In this document: in pieces, positions 14,346 through 23,839 of the stretch
How positions within the stretch are numbered: the first letter of the stretch is position 1
Layout: every line of letters begins with the position of its first letter
Origin: Gammaproteobacteria bacterium
GTDB lineage: Bacteria > Pseudomonadota > Gammaproteobacteria > Steroidobacterales > GCA-2729495
Direction of reading: 5' to 3'
Length of the DNA: 50,000 nucleotides
Assembly: GCA_016874095.1 (NCBI GenBank)
Contig: VGVH01000007.1
Span: 1-50,000, forward strand
The notes under the pieces: generated by a model
What the model saw: only the letters and a program-made list of their open reading frames with translations
Database searches by the model: none
What the model was told of the DNA's origin: nothing
Program-made: the position numbers and the translations under genes

Positions 14346-14879
14346 TCAGCTCTTCTCGACCTGGCTGAAGTCCAGCTCCACGGGCGTCGAGCGTCCGAGG
14401 ATCTGCACCGCCACGCGCAGCTTGTTCTTTTCGTAGTTCACGTTCTCGACGACACCGCTGAAGTCGTTGAACGGCCCGTCGGTGACACGCACCACCTCGC
14501 CCGGCTCGAACAGCACCTTCGGCCGCGGCTTGTCGACACCTTCCTCGACGCGGTGGAGGATGAAGTCGGCTTCCTTGTCCGTGATCGGCGCCGGCTTGTC
14601 GCTCGAGCCACCGATGAAGCCGAGAACCTTCGGCACTTCCTTCACCAGGTGCCAGGTCTCCTCGTCGAGATCCATCTGCACCAGCACGTAGCCCGGGAAG
14701 AACTTGCGCTCGCTGCGCCGCTTCTGGCCACCGCGCATTTCCACGACCTCTTCGGTCGGGACCATGATCTTGCCGAACTTGTGCTGCAGGCCTTTCATCT
14801 TGATCCGCTCTTCGAGCGAGGTTTTCACCTTGTTCTCGAAGTTCGAATAGGCATGCACGACATACCACTTCAGCGTCAT
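14346..14879 (-). CDS. nusG: Transcription termination/antitermination protein NusG
   Basis: NusG binds RNA polymerase through its N-terminal domain, and Rho or S10 through its C-terminal KOW domain. The 177-residue protein starts [18 protein letters not shown]. It contains [20 protein letters not shown] and a C-terminal KOW motif ([21 protein letters not shown]). It starts 3 bases after the secE stop, the usual secE-nusG pair. Confidence 0.98.
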   Translation of the reverse strand: MTLKWYVVHAYSNFENKVKTSLEERIKMKGLQHKFGKIMVPTEEVVEMRGGQKRRSERKFFPGYVLVQMDLDEETWHLVKEVPKVLGFIGGSSDKPAPITDKEADFILHRVEEGVDKPRPKVLFEPGEVVRVTDGPFNDFSGVVENVNYEKNKLRVAVQILGRSTPVELDFSQVEKS

Positions 14880-14882
14880 GCC

Positions 14883-15260
14883 TCAGCCTCCCGGCCCGGT
14901 CACGAACTGCGTGAAATTGAGCAGCGCCAAGTCGACCAGGAAGAAGAACACGGCCATGACGATAGCAAACACGAGGACGATTCCGGTTGTGTTGATCGTC
15001 TCCTGGCGCGTCGGCCAGACCACCTTGCGCAACTCGACCTGCGAGCCCTTCATGAACTCCCAGACCTCCTTGCCCTGTGTGCTGGTGAACGCAACCAGCA
15101 CGCCAAGCACGAGGCTGCCGACGAGCCCGAGCACGCGCCACAGCACGGAGTACTCCGCGAACCAGTAATAGCCGACGAAACCGCCGAGCAGGATTGCGAT
15201 GGCCGCAACCAGCTTGACGGTGTCCAGCGTTCCCGGACCTGTCTCGACCTTCGTGTTCAT
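14883..15260 (-). CDS. secE: Preprotein translocase subunit SecE
   Basis: SecE is an essential inner-membrane partner of SecY in the Sec translocon. The 125-residue protein is the long three-helix gammaproteobacterial form, with helices at about 15-35, 42-60 and 97-118. The conserved cytoplasmic segment before the last helix, ELRKVVWPTRQETINTT, is intact. The ATG at 15260 (MNTKVETG) is chosen; the longer frame would run into the tRNA-Trp gene. It lies between tRNA-Trp and nusG. Confidence 0.96.
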   Translation of the reverse strand: MNTKVETGPGTLDTVKLVAAIAILLGGFVGYYWFAEYSVLWRVLGLVGSLVLGVLVAFTSTQGKEVWEFMKGSQVELRKVVWPTRQETINTTGIVLVFAIVMAVFFFLVDLALLNFTQFVTGPGG

Positions 15261-15290
15261 CCCGCCTGTTACCGTTCTGTTCCGCAGTGC

Positions 15291-15366
15291 TGGCAGGCCA
15301 GGAGGGTCTCGAACCCCCAACCTTCGGTTTTGGAGACCGACGCTCTGCCAATTGAGCTACTGGCCT
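15291..15366 (-). tRNA. tRNA-Trp (CCA anticodon)
   Basis: A 76-base tRNA with encoded CCA. The acceptor stem AGGCCAG pairs with CTGGCCT, the D arm is AGCTCAATTGGCAGAGC, the anticodon loop is CTCCAAA (anticodon CCA) and the T arm is GGGGGTTCGAGACCCTC. It sits between tuf and secE, as in many gammaproteobacteria, and is probably processed from the tuf-secE-nusG transcript. Confidence 0.97.
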
Positions 15367-15530
15367 GTGCTGCTAAACGCCTTCATGGACCGATATCGGA
15401 GATCCAGCAAACACGAAGGGCTTCGCCTCTAGTACCGAGCAGTTCTCTCTGCCTCTGCCTGTCTCAAGCCCGGCGCGCTCAGCTTGCTGGGCGCCCGGGT
15501 TTGTTTGTTGAGTCGGATCGCGGTGGTGTT

Positions 15531-15553
15531 GTCGCGGCTTGCGCCGCTCCTGC
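15531..15553 (-). repeat. REP-like palindromic repeat, copy A
   Basis: On the minus strand this reads GCAGGAGCGGCGCAAGCCGC followed by GAC, a short hairpin (GCGGC/GCCGC) preceded by a GTAG-like head. It matches the GTAG-type REP architecture known from Pseudomonas and Xanthomonas relatives. It lies 22 bases from copy B in the tuf-tRNA-Trp spacer. The rest of that spacer (15367-15530) has no gene; it holds an imperfect GC-rich hairpin around 15470-15512 of unclear function. Confidence 0.65.
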
Positions 15554-15574
15554 CTGCCGCTCCTGTCGTTGCCA

Positions 15575-15592
15575 TCGCGGCTTGCGCCGCTC

Positions 15593-15596
<4 letters not shown>
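15575..15596 (-). repeat. REP-like palindromic repeat, copy B, overlapping the tuf stop codon
   Basis: On the minus strand the element reads GTAGGAGCGGCGCAAGCCGC followed by GA, in the same orientation as copies A and C. Its GTAG head overlaps the last bases of tuf. The final G of the last codon plus the TAG stop (15595-15593) are the first four bases of the repeat. Confidence 0.7.
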
Positions 15597-16783
<1,187 letters not shown>

Positions 16784-16867
16784 CGGCTTCTCCAGGCGTC
16801 TGGTGCTTGCAATCCGGCATCGATCGCGACACCGGCATCTTCACTGTGAATCGAAAACTCTCTGTCT

Positions 16868-16943
<76 letters not shown>

Positions 16944-17037
16944 GGTGTCAGAGGGCCAGTGACTGTGTCTCCGTACTGAAAACCCTTGAGATCGTCCTGC
17001 TCGTCGCACTAGCGATGCGGATTCCGTCTCCTCGATC

Positions 17038-17111
<74 letters not shown>

Positions 17112-17288
17112 CGAGCTTGACTGTCGCCCCTTGCACCGGAGCGCCCGCAAAAATTTCATCGTGCATGCGCCACGTATCACTGATCTCTTCGATCAGGACA
17201 CTCACGCGACAGACTTCAATCTGATTCAGGTCCCTTCGGCCGACGCGTTAAACGGCGTCATCGAACCCGCCCCGCCCACCAGCCCGAC

Positions 17289-17374
<86 letters not shown>

Positions 17375-17471
17375 GCGGACATAAGCGCACTATTTTCCGG
17401 TTGCACCAATCGGGTGTCAACAGAAAACCAGCGGAAAAGCAGGCGGATGGGCGTTGCGGACACACCGAAAC

Positions 17472-17545
17472 TGGTGCCCCCACTCGGAATCGAACCAAGC
17501 TCTGTGGTTTACAAAACCACTGCATCACCACAATGCTTTGGGGGC
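17472..17545 (-). tRNA. tRNA-Thr (TGT anticodon) with atypical D arm
   Basis: A 74-base tRNA with encoded CCA. The acceptor stem is GCCCCCA/TGGGGGC, the anticodon stem-loop GTGGT-TTTGTAA-ACCAC gives TGT (Thr), and the T arm is CTTGG-TTCGATT-CCGAG. The D arm is GCAT-TGTGGTG-ATGC, with a 7-base loop, and the two linker bases after the acceptor stem are A-A, so position 8 is A rather than the near-universal U. It is the first gene of the tRNA-tuf operon, matching E. coli thrU by position. Confidence 0.88.
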
Positions 17546-17560
17546 GCGGACCCGGGGCGG

Positions 17561-17590
17561 ATTCTAGTGGTTCGCGGGCACGGCCACCAA
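17561..17590 (-). promoter_or_regulatory. Putative promoter of the tRNA-tuf-secE-nusG operon
   Basis: On the minus strand TTGGTG (17590-17585) and TAGAAT (17566-17561) are 18 bases apart. They are followed by a GC-rich discriminator and, about 15 bases on, the 5' end of tRNA-Thr(TGT). The -10 box is identical to that of the str promoter. A GC-rich discriminator is typical of stringently controlled promoters for stable RNA. Confidence 0.55.
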
Positions 17591-17592
17591 AC

Positions 17593-18228
17593 TCACCCGG
17601 CCGGGCAGTCAGCCGGTTCGGAGCGCAGTATCTGGCCGGTCTGCTGCCCGAGTTCCTGCAGCGGCAGCTTCCGCCCCGGCGGCAGCCGGACGGTCAGCCA
17701 GGCCTGCATTCCGGCGCGGTAACGATCGCCCACCTGCGAGCGGAAACCCAGCGAAGACGCGGTCGCCACCACGGCGTCCGCCCGTTCGCGGTCGCGGAAA
17801 ACGCCGAGCGAAACCGCGAATGTTGGCTGGGTCTGCACGACGTAGGCATCGGGCAGGCCGCCAGCGCTGAGTCGCGCGACCATCGCGTCCGCCTCCTCGC
17901 GGGTCGGCACCGGCTCAAGCTGCACCCAGTAGCCTACCCAGATCTGTCCCGACTCGTTGCGCAGCACGGGTGAGAACCCCAGCCTGTCGAGCCGGGCCCG
18001 GAGTGCATCGGCGACCGCCGGGTCGGCGATGGGGCCGACCCGCCAGCAATCGCCGCTCGCCGCGGACATGCCCGCGGTCGGCCCGCCAGCGGGCTGCAGC
18101 AGCGCGATCCGGGGTTCCTTGCCGGGCGTGCGCAGCTCCATTGCCGGGAGTTCCGGCGGCGCGACCCAGACGCGCCAGCCCCAGAAGAGCAGGTTGCCGA
18201 GCAACAGGACCAGAAACAGGTTCCTCAT
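17593..18228 (-). CDS. SPOR domain-containing protein
   Basis: This 211-residue protein has an N-terminal membrane anchor (MRNLFLVLLLGNLLFWGWRV) and a C-terminal SPOR-like region (about 115-195: YWVQLEPVPTREEADAMVARL and YVVQTQPTFAVSLGVF). SPOR domains bind septal peptidoglycan with denuded glycan strands, so it probably acts in the periplasm near the division site. Its ATG overlaps the coaX stop by 4 bases (ATGA), so it is coupled to birA-coaX. A small SPOR protein after birA-coaX is seen in other gammaproteobacteria. The exact function is not known. Confidence 0.75.
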   Translation of the reverse strand: MRNLFLVLLLGNLLFWGWRVWVAPPELPAMELRTPGKEPRIALLQPAGGPTAGMSAASGDCWRVGPIADPAVADALRARLDRLGFSPVLRNESGQIWVGYWVQLEPVPTREEADAMVARLSAGGLPDAYVVQTQPTFAVSLGVFRDRERADAVVATASSLGFRSQVGDRYRAGMQAWLTVRLPPGRKLPLQELGQQTGQILRSEPADCPAG

Positions 18229-18983
18229 GCCGGCGCCCCCCGGGCCACTGCTGCCAGTCCCTCGAGCACCAGCAGCGGCCGTAATTCCGCAGGCGCCCGC
18301 AACGTCGTCGCCAGTGCGGTGCCAGCGCCACCGGTCAGGAACAAGGCGGGTCTCTCATGCCCTTGATTCACAAGATTTTTCAGGCTGTCCTCGACCAGGC
18401 AGGCGAGCGCTTTTTCAGCCCCCAGTCGCAGGCAGGTCGCCGTATCCCGGCCCCAGTGCCCTGCGGCTGCGCCGCCGCCCTGCAGGCGCGCGGAAGCCGC
18501 GATGCGGCCTGTGCCACCAGCCAGGCTGTCCTGCATGAGCTGCGCTCCGGGAAGGATGTAGCCGCCGAGATGCTCTCCCTGGGCATCGACCACATCCAGT
18601 GTCAGGGCCGTGCCGGCATCCACGACACAAAAAGCGCCCCGGCAGCGTTCCCGGGCGCCGATCAGGGCGAGCCAGCGGTCGACCCCCATCTGCGCAGGAT
18701 TCGAATACCCATTGCGCAGCGTCCCGAAACTCGCAGCAGTCTCGACGCGTTGTGGGGCGGGGCCGTCGCCGCCCAGCAGCGATAGGACCGACGCTGTCAG
18801 TTCCGGTCCGGCGACGCTCGCCAGCAAGGTTCGCCGGGCCCTGCGGCCACCGGCGAACAAGTTTGCGGCGAGATCCCGCGGCACCGCACCGCCATGGAGG
18901 AGGACGCCAGCCTGCTGAAGCGCACCATCGACGAGCCACGCCCACTTGATGCGCGAGTTGCCGATGTCGACCAGCAGGATCAT
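18225..18983 (-). CDS. coaX: Type III pantothenate kinase
   Basis: CoaX phosphorylates pantothenate, the first step of coenzyme A synthesis, and is not feedback inhibited by CoA. The 252-residue protein has the ASKHA-fold motifs of the family: DIGNSRIKWAW (6-16), GVDRWLAL, DAGTALTLDV and GGYILPG. It overlaps birA by 4 bases upstream and the SPOR gene by 4 bases downstream (ATGA in both), so the three genes form a tight operon. The birA-coaX pairing is common in gammaproteobacteria. Confidence 0.95.
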   Translation of the reverse strand: MILLVDIGNSRIKWAWLVDGALQQAGVLLHGGAVPRDLAANLFAGGRRARRTLLASVAGPELTASVLSLLGGDGPAPQRVETAASFGTLRNGYSNPAQMGVDRWLALIGARERCRGAFCVVDAGTALTLDVVDAQGEHLGGYILPGAQLMQDSLAGGTGRIAASARLQGGGAAAGHWGRDTATCLRLGAEKALACLVEDSLKNLVNQGHERPALFLTGGAGTALATTLRAPAELRPLLVLEGLAAVARGAPA

Positions 18984-19966
18984 GCGGCCACGCGCAGCGA
19001 GACATCGCCGCTGAACACGCGCACGACGCCAGTCGACTGCTCGAGTAGCAGCGCGCCATCAGGCCCGATGCCGCGGGACACGCCCTGCAACTCCTCGCCG
19101 TCATGCCGCACCGTGACTTCGCGGCCGGCGCAGGCATCGCGCGCGCGCCACTCGGCCGCCCAGGGGGCGAAGCCGGACTCGGCAAACCCCGCCAGCACTT
19201 CATGCAATGACCGGAAGATTCCGCCGGCAAGCGCGTTACGTCCCAGCGCCGGATTGGCATCCAGCAGGCCTGCCGGCGCGAGTCCGCCGTCTGCCTGCAC
19301 GGCCGCGGCCAGTTCGCCCGACACGCTGAAGTTGATGCCGATGCCGACGATCACGCGCAGCGGCCCGCGGGCATCGCCGTCGACATCGACCAGCAGCCCC
19401 GCAAGTTTCGCACCGCCGAGCACGATGTCATTCGGCCATTTGAGCCCATGGCCCTCGACGCCGCTTGCGGCGAGCGCGCGACTGACGGCCACGGCCGCCC
19501 CGAGCGACAGTGCCGGCAGTTCGCGTGGCGCCGTCGCGAACGACCAGCCGAAAGACAGGCAGAGCCCGCTGCCGTAGGGGGAATGCCAGCGGCGTCCGCG
19601 CCGGCCGCGTCCGCCTGTCTGGAATTCGGCGACGAGGCCCTGCCAGCAGCCGGGCGGTGGCGGTGCGACAGCTGCCAGCGCCACGTTGGTGGACTCGATG
19701 ATGCCGGCCACCTGCAGGTTGTCGCAGGCATCGCGCGCCGACGATCCCGCCGCAGCCAGCAGCCTTTCCCGGTCGAGCAGTTCCAGCTGCCGCGGCAGCC
19801 GGTAGCCGCGCCGGCCCTCGACGACGACCTCCAGACCGACATCAGCGAGCTGGTGCACCTGTTTCCACACGGCACTGCGCGACACGCCGAGCCGGACCGC
19901 CAGCGAAGCGCCGGAGTGCAGGTCGCCGTCCGCCAGCGCGCGTATGAGTGCGGGGCGCAGGCTCAT
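18980..19966 (-). CDS. birA: Bifunctional biotin-[acetyl-CoA-carboxylase] ligase / biotin operon repressor BirA
   Basis: BirA attaches biotin to acetyl-CoA carboxylase and can repress biotin synthesis genes. The 328-residue protein has an N-terminal winged helix (about 1-60, LGVSRSAVWKQVHQL), so the repressor function is probably kept. The catalytic domain has the biotinyl-AMP loop GRGRRGRRW, KWPNDIVLGGAKLAG and a C-terminal SH3-like domain. It ends overlapping coaX by 4 bases and starts 7 bases after the plsY stop. Confidence 0.95.
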   Translation of the reverse strand: MSLRPALIRALADGDLHSGASLAVRLGVSRSAVWKQVHQLADVGLEVVVEGRRGYRLPRQLELLDRERLLAAAGSSARDACDNLQVAGIIESTNVALAAVAPPPPGCWQGLVAEFQTGGRGRRGRRWHSPYGSGLCLSFGWSFATAPRELPALSLGAAVAVSRALAASGVEGHGLKWPNDIVLGGAKLAGLLVDVDGDARGPLRVIVGIGINFSVSGELAAAVQADGGLAPAGLLDANPALGRNALAGGIFRSLHEVLAGFAESGFAPWAAEWRARDACAGREVTVRHDGEELQGVSRGIGPDGALLLEQSTGVVRVFSGDVSLRVAA

Positions 19967-19973
19967 CGGGCCG

Positions 19974-20618
19974 TCAGCCGGCGGGTCGCCGCCACATGAT
20001 GCCCGTCATGCGCGTTTCCTGGCGCTGGCGCATGCGCTCGATGTTCGAGCGGTGGGTCCAGGCGACGAAGAGCGCGAGCAGCACGAGGAACACGATGAAC
20101 GCCGGGCTGTCGTTAACGCCACGCACGAAGGCGGCGACTGGCAAGACCGCGAAGACCGACATCGTCGCGAGACCAACGAACCCGCTGGCAGCGACGACCA
20201 GGTACCAGGTGAGCAGAGCCGGTATCAGCAACCACGGCGCCAGACCGATCAGCGCGCCGATGCCGGTCGCACCGCCCTTGCCGCCCTGGAAGCCGAACCA
20301 CAGCGGATAGCAGTGTCCGACGACGGCGGCACCAGCGCAGGCGAGCTGGGTGAATTCCGGGCCAAGGCTGCGGGACTCCGGCGCGACGAGCGCCAGCGCG
20401 GGCACGGTGGTGGCGGCGACTACGCCCTTCACGACATCGATGACGACGACGCCCACGGCAAACCACTTGCCGTGCGCCCGCAATGCATTGGTACCACCGG
20501 CATTGCCGCTGCCGACAGTACGCACATCCGGCCAGCCGAGCACTTTGCCGAGCACGAGGCTGCCGTTCAGGGAACCCAGCAGGTAAGCGATGAGGACTTT
20601 GAGGCCGAGTTCGAGCAT
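19974..20618 (-). CDS. plsY: Glycerol-3-phosphate acyltransferase PlsY
   Basis: PlsY transfers an acyl group from acyl-phosphate to glycerol-3-phosphate in the inner membrane, the first step of phospholipid synthesis. The 214-residue protein has about five hydrophobic segments and the three family motifs: GSLNGSLVLGK, VGSGNAGGTNALRAHG and HCYPLWFGFQGGKGGATG. It precedes birA by 7 bases and lies 60 bases after the M61 peptidase gene. Confidence 0.95.
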   Translation of the reverse strand: MLELGLKVLIAYLLGSLNGSLVLGKVLGWPDVRTVGSGNAGGTNALRAHGKWFAVGVVVIDVVKGVVAATTVPALALVAPESRSLGPEFTQLACAGAAVVGHCYPLWFGFQGGKGGATGIGALIGLAPWLLIPALLTWYLVVAASGFVGLATMSVFAVLPVAAFVRGVNDSPAFIVFLVLLALFVAWTHRSNIERMRQRQETRMTGIMWRRPAG

Positions 20619-20678
20619 GTCGTCCCGCGCCGCGGTGAATACGCGCCGGATTCTAGCACCGGGCCGCGCGCAGGCCCG

Positions 20679-22520
20679 TCAGCCGCCCGCGCCCGGCAGC
20701 CAGGCGCTGCAACGGGCGATGGCAGCGGGGCTCGCGGTCTTGTCGAAGGCAAGGTAGACGGTGTCCCGCGGCGGCTCGACCGCCGCAAGGCGGATCTCGC
20801 GCAGCTCGTCGCGACGCAGGAGATGCACGGCAACGTCCTGGCCGATGACCAGCCGGTCGAGCAATCCGTCCCAGGCCTCGCCATCGGCACGCAGCCCGTT
20901 GAGCGCAACGATTTCGTCGTCGGCGTAGAGGCCGGCCGCCTGCGCCGGGCTGCCCTCGAGCACATGCGTGACCCGCGTGCGGCCCTGCACCTGCCGCGTC
21001 CGCAGGCCGAGCCAGGGGCGCGGCCGGTTCTGCCGCGTGCCCGCGTTGCCGCCCGCGTCGGTGGCGCTTTCCGCCGCGCGCAACTGCAGCCGCACGCCGA
21101 ACTGCGCGAGCAGGATACCGACCGGCGGGTCGACGGTGCCGCGGACATGGTTGCGGAAGAATTCCGCGAGATCGCTGCCCGTCACTTCAGCGGCGAGTTC
21201 TTCGAAGGCACCGTCCGACAAGCCGCGCAGCTCCTTGCCGTAGCTGGCCCAGAGCGTGCGCATGATGTCGTCGAGCGTCACCCGCCCTTCGGTGCGCAGG
21301 CGTACCTCGAGATCGAGCGCGAGCGCGACCATGGCGCCTTTCGAGTAGTAGCTCACCAGAGCGTTCGGCGTGTTCTCGTCGGTGCGGTAGTACTTGATCC
21401 AGGCATCGAAGCTGGCGTCCTCCAGCGTCTGGCGGCGCCGGCCCGGCGTGCGATACACCAGCGTCAGCGTGCGACCGAGCAATTCGAGATAGGTCTCGGA
21501 GCTGACGATACCGCTGCGCGCGAGCGCGAGGTCGTCGTAGTACGACGTAATGCCCTCGAAGATCCACAGCTGCCGGGTGTAGGTCTCGCGGCCGAGTTCA
21601 TAGGGTGAGAACTCCGCCGGCCGGATCCGCTTCACGTTCCAGACGTGGAAATACTCGTGGCTCGCCAGCCCGAGGAAGTTCCGGTATTCCCGCGGCAGGC
21701 CCTGCAGGCCGGCGCGGGGCAGGTCGTTGCGATGGCAGACGAGCGCGGTGGAGGCGCGATGCTCGAGCCCGCCGAAGCCTTCGCCGGTCAACCGGACCAG
21801 GAACAGATATCGCGCCATCGGCGCGGGTGCACCGAACAGGCCGATCTGCCACCCGCAGATTCGCGCGAGGTCGGCGGTCAACCGACCGAGGTCAGCCTCG
21901 TGGCGGCCGGCGATGACGACGGCATGCGGAGTGCCCTCCGCCTCGAACTCGGCGATCGTCAGATCACCGATCAGCAACGGGTGATCGATCAACTCCTCGT
22001 AGTCGGCGGCCGCAAAGGCGCCGAAGTCCCAGGTCGTGCCGGTGAGCCGGCGCATCGATGTCGCGACCTGCCAGCCGGACATGCCCTCGGCACTGCCTGG
22101 ACTGAGATGAACGACGCAGGGCTCGCGCTCCCGTCCCTGCACGCGCAGGAACACGCTGCTGCCGTTGACGAACGCACCCGCGGTGTCGAAATGTGCACCG
22201 CGCACCGAGAGGTCGTTCGCGTAGATCTCCGCCCGCACTAGCAGCTCGCCTTCGACCGGCGACGCGACCCAGCTGGCCTTGTCGAGCTTGCGCAACGCGA
22301 CGGGCTCGCCGCCGCTGGTTGCCTCGATCGCGACGATGTGGCGGGAGAACTCGCGGATCAGGTAACTGCCCGGGATCCACACCGGCAACGAGAGAACCTG
22401 CCCCGACGGATCCGGACGGCGTATACGACAGAATACCTCGAGGAGCCGGGCCCCCGGGTGATGGAGTCGCAGGTGGTATTCGACGGCCGCTTCGGCCGCC
22501 AGCGGCTGGACGTCACTCAT
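20679..22520 (-). CDS. M61 family metallopeptidase with PDZ domain
   Basis: This 613-residue zinc peptidase resembles glycyl aminopeptidases. The Pfam-type M61 N-terminal domain is followed by the catalytic motif HEYFHVWNVKRIRP (HExxH at about 288-292), with the downstream ligand glutamate in the W-x-x-E-G-type segment LWIFEGITSYYDDL. A C-terminal PDZ region (about 480-580) contains WLGLRTRQVQGRTRVTHVLE. No clear signal peptide is visible. A GTG three codons upstream (22529) is an alternative start; neither has a strong ribosome binding site. It lies 27 bases after asd. Confidence 0.9.
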   Translation of the reverse strand: MSDVQPLAAEAAVEYHLRLHHPGARLLEVFCRIRRPDPSGQVLSLPVWIPGSYLIREFSRHIVAIEATSGGEPVALRKLDKASWVASPVEGELLVRAEIYANDLSVRGAHFDTAGAFVNGSSVFLRVQGREREPCVVHLSPGSAEGMSGWQVATSMRRLTGTTWDFGAFAAADYEELIDHPLLIGDLTIAEFEAEGTPHAVVIAGRHEADLGRLTADLARICGWQIGLFGAPAPMARYLFLVRLTGEGFGGLEHRASTALVCHRNDLPRAGLQGLPREYRNFLGLASHEYFHVWNVKRIRPAEFSPYELGRETYTRQLWIFEGITSYYDDLALARSGIVSSETYLELLGRTLTLVYRTPGRRRQTLEDASFDAWIKYYRTDENTPNALVSYYSKGAMVALALDLEVRLRTEGRVTLDDIMRTLWASYGKELRGLSDGAFEELAAEVTGSDLAEFFRNHVRGTVDPPVGILLAQFGVRLQLRAAESATDAGGNAGTRQNRPRPWLGLRTRQVQGRTRVTHVLEGSPAQAAGLYADDEIVALNGLRADGEAWDGLLDRLVIGQDVAVHLLRRDELREIRLAAVEPPRDTVYLAFDKTASPAAIARCSAWLPGAGG

Positions 22521-22547
22521 GACCGGCACTTTAGCCGATCACCCGGA

Positions 22548-23597
22548 CTAGCGGAGCAGCAGCTCGGCGATCTGCACGGCGTTCAGCGCCGCACCCTTGC
22601 GCAGCTGGTCACCGCAGACGAACAGGTTGAGCCCCACCCCGCCCGGCTGGCTGTGATCCGTGCGCACCCGGCCGACCAGCACGTCGTCCTTGTGCGAGGC
22701 ATCGAGCGGCGTCGGGAAACGGTTGTTGCCGCGGTCATCGATCACCGTGACGCCCGGCGCGCGCTTCAGCACCTCGAGCGCCTCGGCCTCGCCGAGCGGC
22801 TTCTTCAACGTGAGGTTGACGCTCTCAGCGTGGGCGCGCATGACCGGCACGCGCACGCAGGTCGCGGTGATACCGACAGCGGAATCGCCCCAGATACGGT
22901 GCGACTCCTTCACCATCTTCACTTCTTCCTGGTTGTAGCCGTCCGGCTGCATCGCGGAGTTGTGGCTGAAGATGTTGAACGCGTACTGCTGCGGGAAGAT
23001 CTTCGGCTGCGCCGGCTTGCCGGCCAGCACATCGACGGTCTGCGAGCGCAACTCTTCCATCGCGGCTGCACCCGCGCCGCTCGCGGCCTGGTAGGTGCTG
23101 ACGACGATGCGTGACACGCCCGCTGCCTGGCGGATCGGGTTCACCGCCATGAGCATGATGATGGTGGAGCAGTTGGGATTCGCGATGATCGCCCCGCCCG
23201 GCTGGCCGAGGCGAATGCCTGCCATCGCCTCCGGATTGACTTCCGGCACGACCAGCGGGCACTTCGGATCCATGCGAAACGCGGAGCTGTTGTCGACTAC
23301 GACAGCGCCCGCCGCCGCCGCAATCGGACCGTGCGACTTGCTGATCGGACCGCCCGCGCTGAAAAAAGCGACATCGACGCCAGCGAAGCTCTGCTCCGTC
23401 ATCTCCTCGATGACCTGCTCACGCCCGCCAAAGCGCAGCTTCTGCCCGGCGCTGCGCTTGCTGGCGAGAAGCTTGAGCGTCCCGATCGGGAAGTTCCGCT
23501 GCTCGAGCACGGCGAGGAATTCATGGCCGACCGCACCCGTGGCGCCGACGACGGCGACGGTGAGGGGCTTACGGGTACCAGTGGCAGCGGCATTCAC
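22548..23597 (-). CDS. asd: Aspartate-semialdehyde dehydrogenase
   Basis: Asd reduces aspartyl-4-phosphate to aspartate semialdehyde, the branch point to lysine/diaminopimelate, threonine and methionine. The 349-residue protein has the NADP-binding VAVVGATGAVGHEFL (residues 14-28), the catalytic cysteine in NPNCSTI (Cys143) and RVPVMRAHAESVN with the catalytic histidine. On the minus strand a TATAAT lies at 23641-23636, about 40 bases upstream of the ATG, as a possible -10 box; no clear -35 box was found. It is followed by the M61 gene. Confidence 0.96.
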   Translation of the reverse strand: MNAAATGTRKPLTVAVVGATGAVGHEFLAVLEQRNFPIGTLKLLASKRSAGQKLRFGGREQVIEEMTEQSFAGVDVAFFSAGGPISKSHGPIAAAAGAVVVDNSSAFRMDPKCPLVVPEVNPEAMAGIRLGQPGGAIIANPNCSTIIMLMAVNPIRQAAGVSRIVVSTYQAASGAGAAAMEELRSQTVDVLAGKPAQPKIFPQQYAFNIFSHNSAMQPDGYNQEEVKMVKESHRIWGDSAVGITATCVRVPVMRAHAESVNLTLKKPLGEAEALEVLKRAPGVTVIDDRGNNRFPTPLDASHKDDVLVGRVRTDHSQPGGVGLNLFVCGDQLRKGAALNAVQIAELLLR

Positions 23598-23691
23598 GGG
23601 CGGTCTCCCAGGTCCTGGGGCTCGAAGGGCGCCGCATTATAAAGAAGGTGACGCCAAATGGTCGCGGCGGTGACTTGACGAAATCCGGCCC

Positions 23692-23826
23692 CTACTCCCA
23701 CCCCGCCGCCCGCCGCACATAAACCGCCAGCCGCCGGATCTCGTCGGCGGACAGCATGCTGCGCCAGGCCGGCATGCTCATCGAGTTGGTGCCGTCGCGA
23801 CTGATGAGTCAGGCCAGCGAAGCCAT
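23692..23826 (-). pseudogene. Remnant of a cytochrome c-type C-terminus
   Basis: Read on the minus strand, codons up to the stop at 23694-23692 give MPAWRSMLSADEIRRLAVYV preceded by GTNSMS. This resembles the end of small c-type cytochromes, with the axial methionine before the last helix. Upstream the frame meets a TGA (23811-23809) only five codons after the first ATG (23826). No CxxCH heme motif is present, so this is a truncated remnant rather than a working gene. It lies between asd and ctlX. Confidence 0.5.
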
Positions 23827-23839
23827 GGCGGTGACCCTC

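Noticed and set aside
15470-15512. GC-rich hairpin followed by T-rich sequence on the plus strand as a terminator
   Set aside because: No plus-strand gene precedes it, and pairing is imperfect; on the minus strand no U tract follows it.
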